From positions 62,001 through 126,000 of the forward strand of contig NZ_MRCC01000013.1 in assembly GCF_001904655.1 (NCBI RefSeq): a DNA stretch of 64,000 bases. Reading direction: 5' to 3'. This DNA is from Chroogloeocystis siderophila 5.2 s.c.1. GTDB lineage: Bacteria; Cyanobacteriota; Cyanobacteriia; Cyanobacteriales; Chroococcidiopsidaceae. Below, in pieces: positions 8,739-17,736 of this stretch; the first letter of the stretch is position 1; each line of letters opens with the position of its first letter. The notes beneath the pieces were generated by a model. The model did no database searches. It saw nothing but the letters and a program-made list of their open reading frames with translations, and had not been told where the DNA came from. Position numbers and translations under genes: made by a program.

Positions 8739-9704
8739 CTATCGCACCTGCAAATTTTTGATAGCTTGCGGTTTTCCATGTTGTTCAAATTGCGGAACGA
8801 TGAGCTGCTTCACAAGTTGCCAAAAATGTCGAATCGGCGGGATTTGCAAGCGATCCTGTGTTGTCACCATCACAACTTGACGCGTTAAACCTGATTCAAC
8901 GGTCGAAGAATCACTATTGGCAAGCGATCGCACTGCGAGCGTCGGATCTTGGCGAGCTTCCACTAATGCAGATCGCGGTAATAATGCGATTAATTCGCCT
9001 TGACGGACAACACCGCGAAAAGCATCAAGTGTATTTACTTCTAAAACAGCTTGCAGTGTCGCGCCATAACGTTCAAAGCGTTCTTGTACAAGACGCTGCA
9101 TTCCGTAGCCATCTTTAAAAACAACTTGTGGATAGCGAATTAACTCGAACCAAGGAACTTTATCAAACTGCGCGAGGGGATGATCCGCTGCGGTTAAAAC
9201 TTCAATCGGTTCATCGTACAGTACTTCGACGACCATTTCGGAACCTGTGGTCAAAAAGCGATTATTCATCACAATTGCCAAATCGACAAGTCCATCTTTG
9301 AGAACTTTCAGCGCGCGATCGCTTCCGAGCGAAGTTACCCGCAACTGAATATCAGGATAATCGTGGCAAAATTGCTGTAAAACCGGAGGTAGGCAGTTAG
9401 AACAAATCGAGTGTATCGCTGCGATACACAATTCAGGCTGCTTTCCTGCAACTAAATCTGCTAATTCTTCTTTAATTGTCCGCCACTCTTGACAAATTTT
9501 GCGCACGCGGGGTAGTACGCGTTCGCCTCCTAATGTCAGCGTCGCACCCGCTGTCCGATGAAACAGCGATAATCCTAAGTCCGCTTCCAACGCTTGGATT
9601 TGACGACTAATCGTCGATTGAGTCACGCCACACTTGCGTGCTGCTTGTTGAAAACTACCCGTCTCCGCGATCGCCAAAAAGGCTTGCAACTGCTCTAGCC
9701 GCAT
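8739..9704 (-). CDS. ntcB: LysR-type nitrate assimilation activator NtcB
   Basis: LysR-family regulator of 321 aa. The N-terminal winged HTH is clear (LEQLQAFLAIAETGSFQQAA, then GVTQSTISRQIQALEADLG), followed by the effector-binding domain from about residue 90. It sits between cnaT and a HEAT-repeat gene in the nitrate locus and reads away from nirA, the usual neighbourhood of NtcB. NtcB activates the nirA operon in response to nitrite. It has its own NtcA-type promoter at 9740-9781, so it should be nitrogen-controlled. No break or missing segment was noticed. Confidence 0.88.
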   Translation of the reverse strand: MRLEQLQAFLAIAETGSFQQAARKCGVTQSTISRQIQALEADLGLSLFHRTAGATLTLGGERVLPRVRKICQEWRTIKEELADLVAGKQPELCIAAIHSICSNCLPPVLQQFCHDYPDIQLRVTSLGSDRALKVLKDGLVDLAIVMNNRFLTTGSEMVVEVLYDEPIEVLTAADHPLAQFDKVPWFELIRYPQVVFKDGYGMQRLVQERFERYGATLQAVLEVNTLDAFRGVVRQGELIALLPRSALVEARQDPTLAVRSLANSDSSTVESGLTRQVVMVTTQDRLQIPPIRHFWQLVKQLIVPQFEQHGKPQAIKNLQVR

Positions 9705-9739
9705 TTTATGTAGCCTGAATCACATTTAAGGCTTACACT

Positions 9740-9781
9740 AACTTAGCGGATTTAGCGATCTATTTTCGTAGAGATTGATAC
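9740..9781 (-). promoter_or_regulatory. NtcA-activated promoter of ntcB
   Basis: On the minus strand GTATCAATCTCTAC (9781-9768) is a perfect GTA-N8-TAC NtcA box. It is followed after 22 bases by TAAGTT (9745-9740), a TAN3T -10 element. This is the canonical class II NtcA promoter spacing. It places transcription initiation about 30 bases upstream of the ntcB ATG. Confidence 0.75.
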
Positions 9782-9789
9782 AGCAAGAA

Positions 9790-9870
9790 CAAGGGGTGAG
9801 TGACTAGTTGTTAGTGGCTAGTGATTAATTATGAGTATAGATAGCAAACAGTATTCCCCTCTGCTTCCTC
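9790..9870. repeat. Low-complexity heptamer-like spacer (GTGACTAGTTGTTAGTGGCTAG type)
   Basis: The text GAGTGACTAGTTGTTAGTGGCTAGTG contains degenerate copies of a CTAGTGG-like unit. It resembles the short tandemly repeated DNA near 43254 and 60220. It lies just upstream of the ntcB NtcA box, between that promoter and the HEAT-repeat gene. Confidence 0.4.
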
Positions 9871-9875
9871 TACTC

Positions 9876-11177
9876 CTAATTTGACCATTCAGCTAGCGCG
9901 ATCGCCACTCCTTCTTTTAATTCGGGTGCGATATCGCGAGTTGTCATTTGTTGTAGTTGTTGATGCGCATCTGGTGCAAGTTGTTTGAGGGCGGCGATCG
10001 CATGAAGTTTTACCACGCGCTCTGAATCCGCTAATAAGTTGATTAACGGCTCTATTGCTTGTAATTTGCCCAAATATCCGAGTGATAAGGCAATCGTTCC
10101 CTTAATATTTGCCAATTCAGTGACTGGGTGCTGCCAGCGTAGCATATCAATTAATATATCCGCTGCTTTTGATTGATTGCTTGGTTGTTCAACTTGTCCA
10201 AGAACTGCAATCGCTTCTTGACAAACACGCACAGATGACGACTGCTGTAAGTAAGAGGCAAGATATTCTAAAGCGCAATTTGATTCGATTCTACCTAAAG
10301 CCCGCACAATTTCGATTTGAAGCGACTCTGGTGTATGGGGTGATTGCAGTACTTGATACAAACCATTAGCCGCAGCATCCGTCCCTAATCGCCCTAGTGC
10401 GATCGCTGCTGCATGACACACGTCAAGATTAAAATCGTAAAGTTTTGGCAAGATCCGTGCAACAAGGTCTAATTCTGTGCATAAGTCAGCACGAAACCCT
10501 AAACCTAGTACTGCTTCGCGTCTTACAGGCGCAGCAATATCATCTAAAGCGTTTAATAAGACTGGCGGAACTTGGGGATCATGAAAACTACTCAAAGCTT
10601 CAATTGCTACAGCGCGAACATTTGGTTGGGGATCGCCAACAACGCTGAGTAACGGCGTAATGGTTTCAGATCGCCGGATGTACGCCAGCGATCGCACTGC
10701 GAGTAACCGCGTATCTTCTGCTGCTAATAATTCGGTAAGTGGTGCGATTGCACTTTTGCCAATTTGTCCGAGTGCTGTCGCGGCGACTGCTTGTAATTCT
10801 TCATTCTCGGTGGTTTTGATCAATTCTACCAAAGCCGCGATCGCTTGTGGATGGTTAAATTCACCTAAAATGCGCACAGCAAACCAACACAATTCGTCAT
10901 CGTCATCGTCTTCGAGAATTTCGACAAGTGGGGCGATCGCGCTTACTCCCAAGCGAGGAATCAGTTTTCCTACATCCCAGCGGTGTTGAAAATCTCCCGC
11001 AAGTAGTGCAGCCATTGCCAAATCAAGGAGTTGCGCTGCTTCGGGTGTTGTATTGATACTATCTGGCTCGCGTCCTCCAGGAATTAGCTGCTGCAAATGT
11101 TGCACGAGTACTGACCAATCTCTTGCACTAAACGCTATCTGTGCTTGCTCCAACTGAAGTTGAATACTTGTGTTCAC
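9876..11177 (-). CDS. HEAT-repeat protein of the nitrate assimilation locus
   Basis: This 433-aa protein is built of roughly ten alpha-helical HEAT repeats from about residue 75 onward, for example GVSAIAPLVEILEDDDDDELCWFAVRILGE, AIAALVELIKTTENEELQAVAATALGQIG and VRAVAIEALSSF. HEAT proteins of this type (PBS lyase/CpcE/NblB-like) act as chaperones or scaffolds for protein modification. Its place between ntcB and nirA suggests a role in maturation or expression of nitrite or nitrate reductase, possibly analogous to the NirB function described in other cyanobacteria. That link is inference from position only. Confidence 0.85.
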   Translation of the reverse strand: MNTSIQLQLEQAQIAFSARDWSVLVQHLQQLIPGGREPDSINTTPEAAQLLDLAMAALLAGDFQHRWDVGKLIPRLGVSAIAPLVEILEDDDDDELCWFAVRILGEFNHPQAIAALVELIKTTENEELQAVAATALGQIGKSAIAPLTELLAAEDTRLLAVRSLAYIRRSETITPLLSVVGDPQPNVRAVAIEALSSFHDPQVPPVLLNALDDIAAPVRREAVLGLGFRADLCTELDLVARILPKLYDFNLDVCHAAAIALGRLGTDAAANGLYQVLQSPHTPESLQIEIVRALGRIESNCALEYLASYLQQSSSVRVCQEAIAVLGQVEQPSNQSKAADILIDMLRWQHPVTELANIKGTIALSLGYLGKLQAIEPLINLLADSERVVKLHAIAALKQLAPDAHQQLQQMTTRDIAPELKEGVAIALAEWSN

Positions 11178-11425
11178 GATTGCTGAGTATGCAGATTAGG
11201 AATAGCTTAACGCGATCGCAACCAAATTATTTTCGATTTTCAATGAGTTCTGTCAAGTCTCGCTTGTGTTTTCTCCTTTCAGCTTGATGCAATCTACTGT
11301 TGCTGAAACTGAGAACACTTTACTTGTTTTGGGGAAGCACCATCGTTACTCTTTTTACCAAACTTAACCAAAATTCCTGTACAAATCGCTGGCTAAAGCT
11401 TCTGAGGTCATGATTTTCCCAATTA

Positions 11426-11438
11426 TGCATGTTTTGCA
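11426..11438. promoter_or_regulatory. TGCA-N5-TGCA motif 1 (candidate NtcB site)
   Basis: TGCATGTTTTGCA is an exact TGCA-N5-TGCA arrangement. This is the form I recall for the LysR-type NtcB-responsive element of the Synechococcus nirA promoter. Here it is about 220 bases upstream of the nirA NtcA box, further than described there, so it may serve the divergent HEAT-repeat gene or act by looping. Confidence 0.5.
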
Positions 11439-11460
11439 TCTACCTTACGATGGAGCTTAT

Positions 11461-11473
11461 TGCAAAAAATGCA
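11461..11473. promoter_or_regulatory. TGCA-N5-TGCA motif 2 (candidate NtcB site)
   Basis: TGCAAAAAATGCA is a second exact TGCA-N5-TGCA, 22 bases after the first, and another TGCA follows at 11483-11486. The tight cluster in the nir control region supports a regulator site, with NtcB the obvious candidate. Confidence 0.5.
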
Positions 11474-11655
11474 TCAAATTTATGCATTTTATTCATAATT
11501 TGAAATATTTAGTTACATAAGATACGAAAATACTTGCAATGTAATTCTAACTTGGATGTTGTCAGGCACATTGCAATAAACAAGTATTTCTTATGTAGCC
11601 GCAAGGTTTGCAAATCAAAGAAGGTAATTAGCGTTTTGTCCTAACAGCAATCTGC

Positions 11656-11697
11656 GTAACTAGCTATACGACTTTTCATTTTTAGACCGAATAACCT
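11656..11697 (+). promoter_or_regulatory. NtcA-activated promoter of the nirA operon
   Basis: GTAACTAGCTATAC (11656-11669) is a perfect palindromic-ended GTA-N8-TAC box. After exactly 22 bases comes TAACCT (11692-11697), a TAN3T -10 element. The transcription start should be near 11703-11705, giving a leader of about 70 bases before the nirA ATG. Confidence 0.85.
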
Positions 11698-11772
11698 AAC
11701 GAACTAAGCCACTTTGAATCAGCATCTTACTTTTTTCATATCCAGCGCGCACACAGGCAAAGAGGGTACACT

Positions 11773-13323
11773 ATGACAGACGCAGCCAAGAAGGAAACCC
11801 TAAATAAATTCGAGAAATTCAAAGCCGAGAAAGATGGACTTGCGGTCAAAGGTGAACTCGAACATTTTGCAGCGATCGGCTGGGAAGCAATGGACGAAAC
11901 CGATCGCGACCATCGCCTCAAGTGGTTAGGAGTCTTCTTTCGTCCTGTAACTCCTGGTAAGTTCATGATGCGAATGCGCATACCCAATGGTGTGATCACA
12001 AGTCATCAGCTACGCGTACTTGGTGAAATTGTGCAACGCTACGGCGATGATGGCAATGCAGACATTACAACTCGGCAAAATATTCAGTTGCGTGGGATAC
12101 GAATCGAAGATGTTCCTGATATTTTTAGCCGCTTTCGCGCCGCCGGGTTAACAAGTGTGCAGTCAGGAATGGACAACGTACGTAACATTACAGGCGATCC
12201 GGTAGCGGGACTTGATAAAGATGAGTTATTTGATACGCGCGATTTAGTCCGTCAAGTACAAGACATGATTACCAATAATGGCGAAGGTAATCCTGCGTTT
12301 ACAAACTTGCCTCGGAAATTCAACATTGCAATTACCGGCGGACGCGATAACTCGGTTCATGCCGAAATTAACGATTTAGCCTTCATTCCTGCATTTAAAG
12401 ACGATACATTTGGTTTTAACGTAATTGTCGGTGGTTTTTTCTCAGCTAAACGCTGTGACGCGGCGATTCCGCTGAATGCATGGGTACCACCTGAAACTGT
12501 CGTAGCTGTCTGCAAAGCAGTTTTAGAAGTCTTTCGGGATCATGGACTGCGGGCAAACCGCCAAAAGTCGCGCTTGATGTGGCTGATCGATGAGTGGGGA
12601 CTCGATAAATTCCGCGCTGAAGTTGAAAAACAACTCGGTCAAGAACTGCAACCCGCTGCTGAGAAAGATGAAATCGATTGGGAAAAACGCGACCACGTTG
12701 GTGTTTTTCGCCAGAAGCAACCAGGATTAAATTATGTCGGGCTACATATTCCAGTAGGACGGCTTTACGCCCAAGATATGTTTGACATTGCTCGACTTGC
12801 TGAAGTTTATGGTGATGGTGAAATTCGCCTTACAGTCGAGCAAAACTTGATTATTCCGAATATTCCAGATTCGCGCCTCGATGCTTTCTTCGCTGAACCA
12901 TTATTGCAGCGCTTCTCGATTAGTCCTGATACGTTAACTAGAGGTTTAGTTTCATGTACTGGCGCGCAGTTTTGTAACTTTGCGTTGATTGAAACCAAGA
13001 ATCGCGCTTTAAGCACGATCAAGGCACTCGAAGCCGAACTGCATCTAACACGCCCAATCCGCATTCACTGGACAGGATGTCCAAATTCTTGCGGTCAGCC
13101 ACAAGTTGCAGATATAGGCTTAATGGGAACCAAAGTCCGCAAAAACGGCAAAGCGGTAGAAGGCGTTGACATTTATATGGGTGGCAAGGTTGGTAAAGAT
13201 GCGCACCTTGGTACTTGTGTCACCAAAGGAATTGCTTGTGAAGATTTACAGCCAGTGTTACGCGATTTGCTTATTGAACATTTTGATGCGAAGCCCAAGC
13301 AAGAGGCGATGGTTACTCGGTAG
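11773..13323 (+). CDS. nirA: Ferredoxin-nitrite reductase
   Basis: This enzyme reduces nitrite to ammonium with six electrons from ferredoxin, using siroheme and a 4Fe-4S cluster. The cofactor cysteines appear as CTGAQFC (about residue 395) and CPNSC (about residue 436), the C-x5-C and C-x3-C pattern of the family. Substrate and siroheme contact text such as TTRQNIQLRGI and GGRDNSVHAEINDLAF is present. The length of 516 aa is standard. It is the first gene of nirA-nrtABCD-narB, expressed from the NtcA promoter just upstream. Confidence 0.97.
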   Translation: MTDAAKKETLNKFEKFKAEKDGLAVKGELEHFAAIGWEAMDETDRDHRLKWLGVFFRPVTPGKFMMRMRIPNGVITSHQLRVLGEIVQRYGDDGNADITTRQNIQLRGIRIEDVPDIFSRFRAAGLTSVQSGMDNVRNITGDPVAGLDKDELFDTRDLVRQVQDMITNNGEGNPAFTNLPRKFNIAITGGRDNSVHAEINDLAFIPAFKDDTFGFNVIVGGFFSAKRCDAAIPLNAWVPPETVVAVCKAVLEVFRDHGLRANRQKSRLMWLIDEWGLDKFRAEVEKQLGQELQPAAEKDEIDWEKRDHVGVFRQKQPGLNYVGLHIPVGRLYAQDMFDIARLAEVYGDGEIRLTVEQNLIIPNIPDSRLDAFFAEPLLQRFSISPDTLTRGLVSCTGAQFCNFALIETKNRALSTIKALEAELHLTRPIRIHWTGCPNSCGQPQVADIGLMGTKVRKNGKAVEGVDIYMGGKVGKDAHLGTCVTKGIACEDLQPVLRDLLIEHFDAKPKQEAMVTR

Positions 13324-13380
13324 AGTACCGCCAGTAGTTCAACCATATTTGATTAGCAATAATTCAACCCAATCAAGAAA

Positions 13381-14706
13381 ATGAGAAAGTTTACGAGACG
13401 GCAATTTATTTTCACAGCAGGTACTGCCACTGCGGCTTCACTTTTAATGCATGGCTGTACTAACGGTAACTCTAACACTGCTACAAATAACAGCAGTACC
13501 GTTCCGGCGGCGAACATCAACCCTGCGGATGCGCCAGAAGTCACAACCGCGCGGTTAGGATTTATCGCGCTAACCGACGCTGCGCCTTTAATTATTGCCA
13601 AGGAAAAAGGTCTCTTCGATAAGTATGGAATGACCGGCGTGGAAGTGACAAAGCAAGCTTCCTGGGCAGTCACGCGGGACAATCTCGTGCTAGGTTCTGG
13701 TGGTGGTGGTATCGATGGCGCGCATATTTTAACTCCGATGCCCTATCTCATGTCGTTGGGAACGATTACGCAGGGCAATCGCGTGCCGATGTACATCTTG
13801 GCAAGGCTCAACACCAATGGGCAGGCAATTTCGCTATCGAAAAATTATAACGATTTAAAGGTTGGGCTAGATAGTTCGCCACTGCAACAAGTGTTTGCGC
13901 AACAAAAATCAGCAGGAAAAGATTTGCGGGCAGCAGTCACATTTCCTGGAGGAACGCATGATCTGTGGATGCGTTACTGGCTAGCTGCAGGCGGCATTAA
14001 TCCTCACAGCGATATTTCCTTGATTGTCGTCCCTCCACCACAAATGGTACAGAACGTACGCGTCGGCAACATGGAAACCTTTTGTGTTGGTGAACCTTGG
14101 CCCGCACAAACTGTTGCCCAAGGAATTGGTTACACCGCACTTACTACAGGTGAACTGTGGCAAGACCATCCAGAGAAAGCATTGGCAATGCGCGCCGACT
14201 GGGTAGACAAACATCCCAAGGCAACGAAAGCCATTTTGATGGCGGTGCAAGAAGCGCAGCAATGGTGTGCTTTGCCAGAAAATAAAGAGGAAATGGCAAA
14301 AATCGTTGCTAATCGTCAGTGGTTAGGAGTACCAGTCGAAGATATTCTCGGTCGCTTCCAAGGTAAGTACGACTACGGTACAGGTCGCGTAGAAGACTAC
14401 AGCAACTCATTAGTGATGAAGTTCTGGCGCGATAACGCCTCGTATCCTTACAAGAGTCACGATTTGTGGTTTTTAACCGAAAACATTCGTTGGGGTTATA
14501 TTCCAGGTGATACCGATACGAAAGCAGTCGTCGATCAAGTGAACCGCGAAGATTTGTGGCGCGAAGCTGCGCAAGCGCTTGGCGTACCAGCGGCGGAAAT
14601 TCCACAGAGTACTTCGCGTGGTGTGGAAACATTCTTTGATGGGGTGCAGTTTGACCCAGAAAATCCAACGGCGTATTTGAATAGCTTGAAGATTAAAAAA
14701 ACTTAA
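13381..14706 (+). CDS. nrtA: Nitrate/nitrite ABC transporter substrate-binding lipoprotein
   Basis: Periplasmic binding protein of 441 aa anchored to the cytoplasmic membrane. The N-terminus has a twin-arginine signal (RKFTRRQFIFTAG) followed by a lipobox ending LLMHGC, so Cys26 is the likely lipidated residue. The mature part carries typical NrtA/CmpA ligand-binding segments (GFIALTDAAPLIIAKEKGLFDKYG, TFPGGTHDLWMRYWLAAGGINP, VPPPQMVQNVRVGNMETFCVGEPW). Context with nirA and narB favours nitrate/nitrite over bicarbonate as ligand. It starts 57 bases after nirA. Confidence 0.95.
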   Translation: MRKFTRRQFIFTAGTATAASLLMHGCTNGNSNTATNNSSTVPAANINPADAPEVTTARLGFIALTDAAPLIIAKEKGLFDKYGMTGVEVTKQASWAVTRDNLVLGSGGGGIDGAHILTPMPYLMSLGTITQGNRVPMYILARLNTNGQAISLSKNYNDLKVGLDSSPLQQVFAQQKSAGKDLRAAVTFPGGTHDLWMRYWLAAGGINPHSDISLIVVPPPQMVQNVRVGNMETFCVGEPWPAQTVAQGIGYTALTTGELWQDHPEKALAMRADWVDKHPKATKAILMAVQEAQQWCALPENKEEMAKIVANRQWLGVPVEDILGRFQGKYDYGTGRVEDYSNSLVMKFWRDNASYPYKSHDLWFLTENIRWGYIPGDTDTKAVVDQVNREDLWREAAQALGVPAAEIPQSTSRGVETFFDGVQFDPENPTAYLNSLKIKKT

Positions 14707-14762
14707 GCGATCGCAAAAAACTTGAAAGTTGTAAGAATACGGGATAGGAGAACAAACAGAGG

Positions 14763-15596
14763 ATGACAACACTTGGTAGCCGCGCCCCCAGAAGCAGAAA
14801 TCAGCAAAAGACGATGTCCTTTGTAGCAAAATACATCGTGCCACCACTGATTGCGATCGCTGTTTTTTTAATTGTTTGGCAGCTACTTTTTTCAAGCCCA
14901 GATGCAAATTTACCAGGTCCAATTACGGTACTTCAAGAAACATGGGACCCTTTGATTATCAACCCGTTTTTTGATTATGGTGGAACAAATAAAGGATTAG
15001 GTTTGCAAATCCTCGCCAGTTTGGGGCGCGTTGCGATCGGCTTTTCCTTGGCGGCGATTGTCGGAATTGCGCTAGGGATTCTCATCGGAATTAGTCCGTT
15101 TATTTATCGCGCGCTCGATCCTTTGTTTCAAGTGTTGCGGACTGTACCACCTTTAGCATGGCTACCGCTGTCACTCGCAGCATTTCAACAAGCTAACCCT
15201 TCGGCAATTTTCGTCATCTTTATCACCGCAATTTGGCCGATCATCATTAACACGACTGTGGGCGTACAACAAATTCCCCAAGATTATCGCAACGTTGCGA
15301 AAGTACTGCGCCTGTCAGGACCAAAGTTTTTCTGGAAAATATTACTTCCGTCTGCGGTTCCTTATATCTTTACAGGTTTGAGAATCGGGATTGGTTTATC
15401 TTGGCTGGCGATCGTCGCCGCCGAGATGCTCACAGGTGGTGTAGGAATCGGCTTCTTTATCTGGGATGCTTACAACAGTTCGCGCTTGAGTGAGATTATC
15501 CTCGCGCTAATTTATGTCGGTATCGTTGGTCTCATCCTTGATCGCATTGTGGCTTTTGTCGCCTCCAAAGTCGTCCCAGAAGAGCAAAAGGCTTAA
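14763..15596 (+). CDS. nrtB: Nitrate/nitrite ABC transporter permease
   Basis: Integral membrane subunit of the NrtABCD transporter, 277 aa with about six membrane helices (first at about residues 20-42). The permease-ATPase coupling loop is seen as VAKVLRLSGPKFFWKILLPSAVPYIFTGLRIGIG, the EAA-type motif of the family. It follows nrtA by 56 bases. Confidence 0.94.
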   Translation: MTTLGSRAPRSRNQQKTMSFVAKYIVPPLIAIAVFLIVWQLLFSSPDANLPGPITVLQETWDPLIINPFFDYGGTNKGLGLQILASLGRVAIGFSLAAIVGIALGILIGISPFIYRALDPLFQVLRTVPPLAWLPLSLAAFQQANPSAIFVIFITAIWPIIINTTVGVQQIPQDYRNVAKVLRLSGPKFFWKILLPSAVPYIFTGLRIGIGLSWLAIVAAEMLTGGVGIGFFIWDAYNSSRLSEIILALIYVGIVGLILDRIVAFVASKVVPEEQKA

Positions 15597-15695
15597 CAAA
15601 GGAGCGAGGGATAGTTGTTATTACAAAGAAATTCGTTTTAGTTCATCCTTTCCCTGACCCTGAACTCTGACCCCTGACCTCTCATTGATTAAGTT
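15597..15695. repeat. Low-complexity spacer inside the nrt operon
   Basis: The spacer between nrtB and nrtC contains GGAGCGAGGGATAG and the iterated text CCCTGACCCTGAACTCTGACCCCTGA split over 15653-15678. It is typical of short repetitive intergenic DNA of cyanobacteria rather than a regulatory site. Similar GGAGCGAGG text is found near 750 and 60215. Confidence 0.4.
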
Positions 15696-17699
15696 ATGAA
15701 AGTATTTGTAGAAGTCGATCACGTCGATCAGGAATTTGTGTTACCGAGTGGTGGCACTTATGTCGCGCTACGCAATATTGAACTGAAAATTCAACAAGGC
15801 GAATTCGTCTCGTTAATTGGACACTCTGGGTGTGGTAAATCTACGCTACTGAATATTATTGCGGGGCTAAATCGCCCGGCGAGAGGTGGGGTATTACTCG
15901 AAGGGCGACAAGTTACCAAGCCTGGACCTGATCGCATGGTCGTGTTTCAAAACTACTCGTTACTACCTTGGTTAACCGTACGCGAAAACATTGCTTTAGC
16001 CGTCGATGAAGTAATGAGCAATGTACCCAAAGGCGAACGCCGAGGAATCGTTGAACAACACATTGATTTAGTTGGATTGCGTCATGCAGCGAATAAACGC
16101 CCAGGGGAAATTTCAGGGGGGATGAAACAGCGAGTGGCGATCGCTCGCGCTTTATCAATTCGTCCAAAATTACTCTTGCTAGATGAACCGTTTGGCGCAC
16201 TCGACGCTTTGACACGCAGTGGTTTGCAAGATCAGTTGATGAAGATCTGCGAGCAAAACCACATGACGTGTGTGATGGTGACACACGATGTGGATGAAGC
16301 ATTGCTGTTATCCGATCGCATCGTCATGCTGACGAATGGACCCGAATCGCATATCGGGCAAATTTTGGATGTTCCCTTTCCACGTCCGCGCCATCGCTTG
16401 GAAGTTGTGAATCACCCGAATTACTACAGCTTGCGCAACGAAATTGTTTATTTCCTGAATCAGCAAAAACGCGCGAAACAGCGTAAAGCACAGCAAGCGG
16501 TGGCGATCGCCCGCAATGGTTTAGAAAAAGTCAATCTTGAAATCGGCTTTATTCCTCTAACCGATTGTGCGCCGTTGGTCGTGGCGAAGGAAAAAGGCTT
16601 TTTTGAGAAATACGGCTTAGATGAAGTGATCTTGTCGCGCGAACCAAGTTGGAAAGCGATTTCCGAAGGTGTGGCAACACGTCGTCTGGATGCCGCGCAA
16701 ATGACCGCAGGAATGCCTTTAGCGATGACGCTGGGAATGAATGGTCAAGCCCCACAACCGATCGTGACAGGGTTAGTTTTGGCACGTAATGGTAATTCGA
16801 TTACGCTCAGCAAGCGATTTTATGATCAAGGAGTCCGGACACTCGCGGATTTTAAAGCAGCGATCGCACGCACACCGGATAAAGTTCATACTTTAGGCAT
16901 GGTGCATCCCGCATCGATGCATAATTTGATGCTGCGCTACTGGCTTTCTTCAGCGGATATTGACCCTGATTTGGATGTAAGTCTCACCGTGATTCCGCCA
17001 CCGCAAATGGTTGCGAACCTCAAAGCTGGAAATATTGACGGCTACTGCGTGGGCGAACCTTGGAATTCCCGCGCGGTTAAGGAAAACTTAGGTTTTGTCA
17101 TTGCTACAGATCTGGACATCTGGAACGGACACGTCGAGAAAGTTTTAGGTGTCCGTGAAGACTGGGCAAATCAACACCCTGAAACGCACCTTGCTTTAAT
17201 TAAAGCCTTGCTCGAAGCGTGCGAGTACTGCGACGATCGCCGCAATCGCGAAGAAATTGTCGCGCTGTTAGCCCAACCGCAGTACATCGGCGTTGCACCA
17301 GAATACATTCGCCCTGGATTCGTTGACGAATACGATCGCGGTAACGATACAGAACCTGAAATGCTGTTGCGATACAACCAATTTTACGTTGATCGCACGA
17401 ACTGCCCTTATCGCGTTGAGGGATTGTGGATGATGACGCAATTGGCTCGTTGGGGAATTACACCTTTTCCGAAAAACTGGATCGAAATTTTGGATCGGGT
17501 GCAGCGTGTCGATTTATTCGGCGCAGCAGCAAGAGATCTCGACTTGTTCGACACAGAACGCGATCGCAGTTCGATTCATTTCTTTGATGGCACGGTGTTC
17601 AATCCTGATGACCCAATTCGCTATCTTAATAGCCTCAAATTCAAGCGCAATGTGCGGATTGAAGAAGTTGTCGTTGATGCAACGCCAGCAGCTGTATAA
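15696..17699 (+). CDS. nrtC: Nitrate/nitrite ABC transporter ATPase fused to NrtA-like domain
   Basis: This 667-aa protein has two parts. Residues 1-260 are an ABC ATPase: Walker A GHSGCGKST, signature ISGGMKQRVAIARAL, Walker B LLLLDEPFGALDAL. Residues from about 280 to the end resemble NrtA (IGFIPLTDCAPLVVAKEKGFFEKYGL, IPPPQMVANLKAGNIDGYCVGEPW) but have no signal peptide, so this part lies in the cytoplasm. In NrtC the C-terminal domain is known to mediate ammonium inhibition of transport. The architecture is standard for NrtC. Confidence 0.96.
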   Translation: MKVFVEVDHVDQEFVLPSGGTYVALRNIELKIQQGEFVSLIGHSGCGKSTLLNIIAGLNRPARGGVLLEGRQVTKPGPDRMVVFQNYSLLPWLTVRENIALAVDEVMSNVPKGERRGIVEQHIDLVGLRHAANKRPGEISGGMKQRVAIARALSIRPKLLLLDEPFGALDALTRSGLQDQLMKICEQNHMTCVMVTHDVDEALLLSDRIVMLTNGPESHIGQILDVPFPRPRHRLEVVNHPNYYSLRNEIVYFLNQQKRAKQRKAQQAVAIARNGLEKVNLEIGFIPLTDCAPLVVAKEKGFFEKYGLDEVILSREPSWKAISEGVATRRLDAAQMTAGMPLAMTLGMNGQAPQPIVTGLVLARNGNSITLSKRFYDQGVRTLADFKAAIARTPDKVHTLGMVHPASMHNLMLRYWLSSADIDPDLDVSLTVIPPPQMVANLKAGNIDGYCVGEPWNSRAVKENLGFVIATDLDIWNGHVEKVLGVREDWANQHPETHLALIKALLEACEYCDDRRNREEIVALLAQPQYIGVAPEYIRPGFVDEYDRGNDTEPEMLLRYNQFYVDRTNCPYRVEGLWMMTQLARWGITPFPKNWIEILDRVQRVDLFGAAARDLDLFDTERDRSSIHFFDGTVFNPDDPIRYLNSLKFKRNVRIEEVVVDATPAAV

Positions 17700-17736
17700 A
17701 AAATATTCTAAACCTTCATTCTTACCGATATCTCAT

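Larger units (their letters stand above)
11178..11772. other. Divergent regulatory spacer of the nitrate locus
   Basis: This 595-base AT-rich spacer separates the leftward HEAT-repeat gene and rightward nirA. It contains two TGCA-N5-TGCA motifs, a wide inverted repeat TTGCAATGT (11534-11542) / ACATTGCAA (11568-11576) and a perfect NtcA promoter next to nirA. No open frame was seen. It is the control region of the whole locus. Confidence 0.75.

Noticed and set aside
15696-17699. NrtC as an erroneous fusion of two genes
   Set aside because: ATPase plus NrtA-like C-terminal domain is the normal architecture of NrtC, so no frameshift or merge is needed.
17506-17736. Upstream extension of nrtD in the open frame
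   Set aside because: It overlaps nrtC in another frame, shows no ABC-ATPase text, and the ATG at 17737 gives the normal NrtD length.
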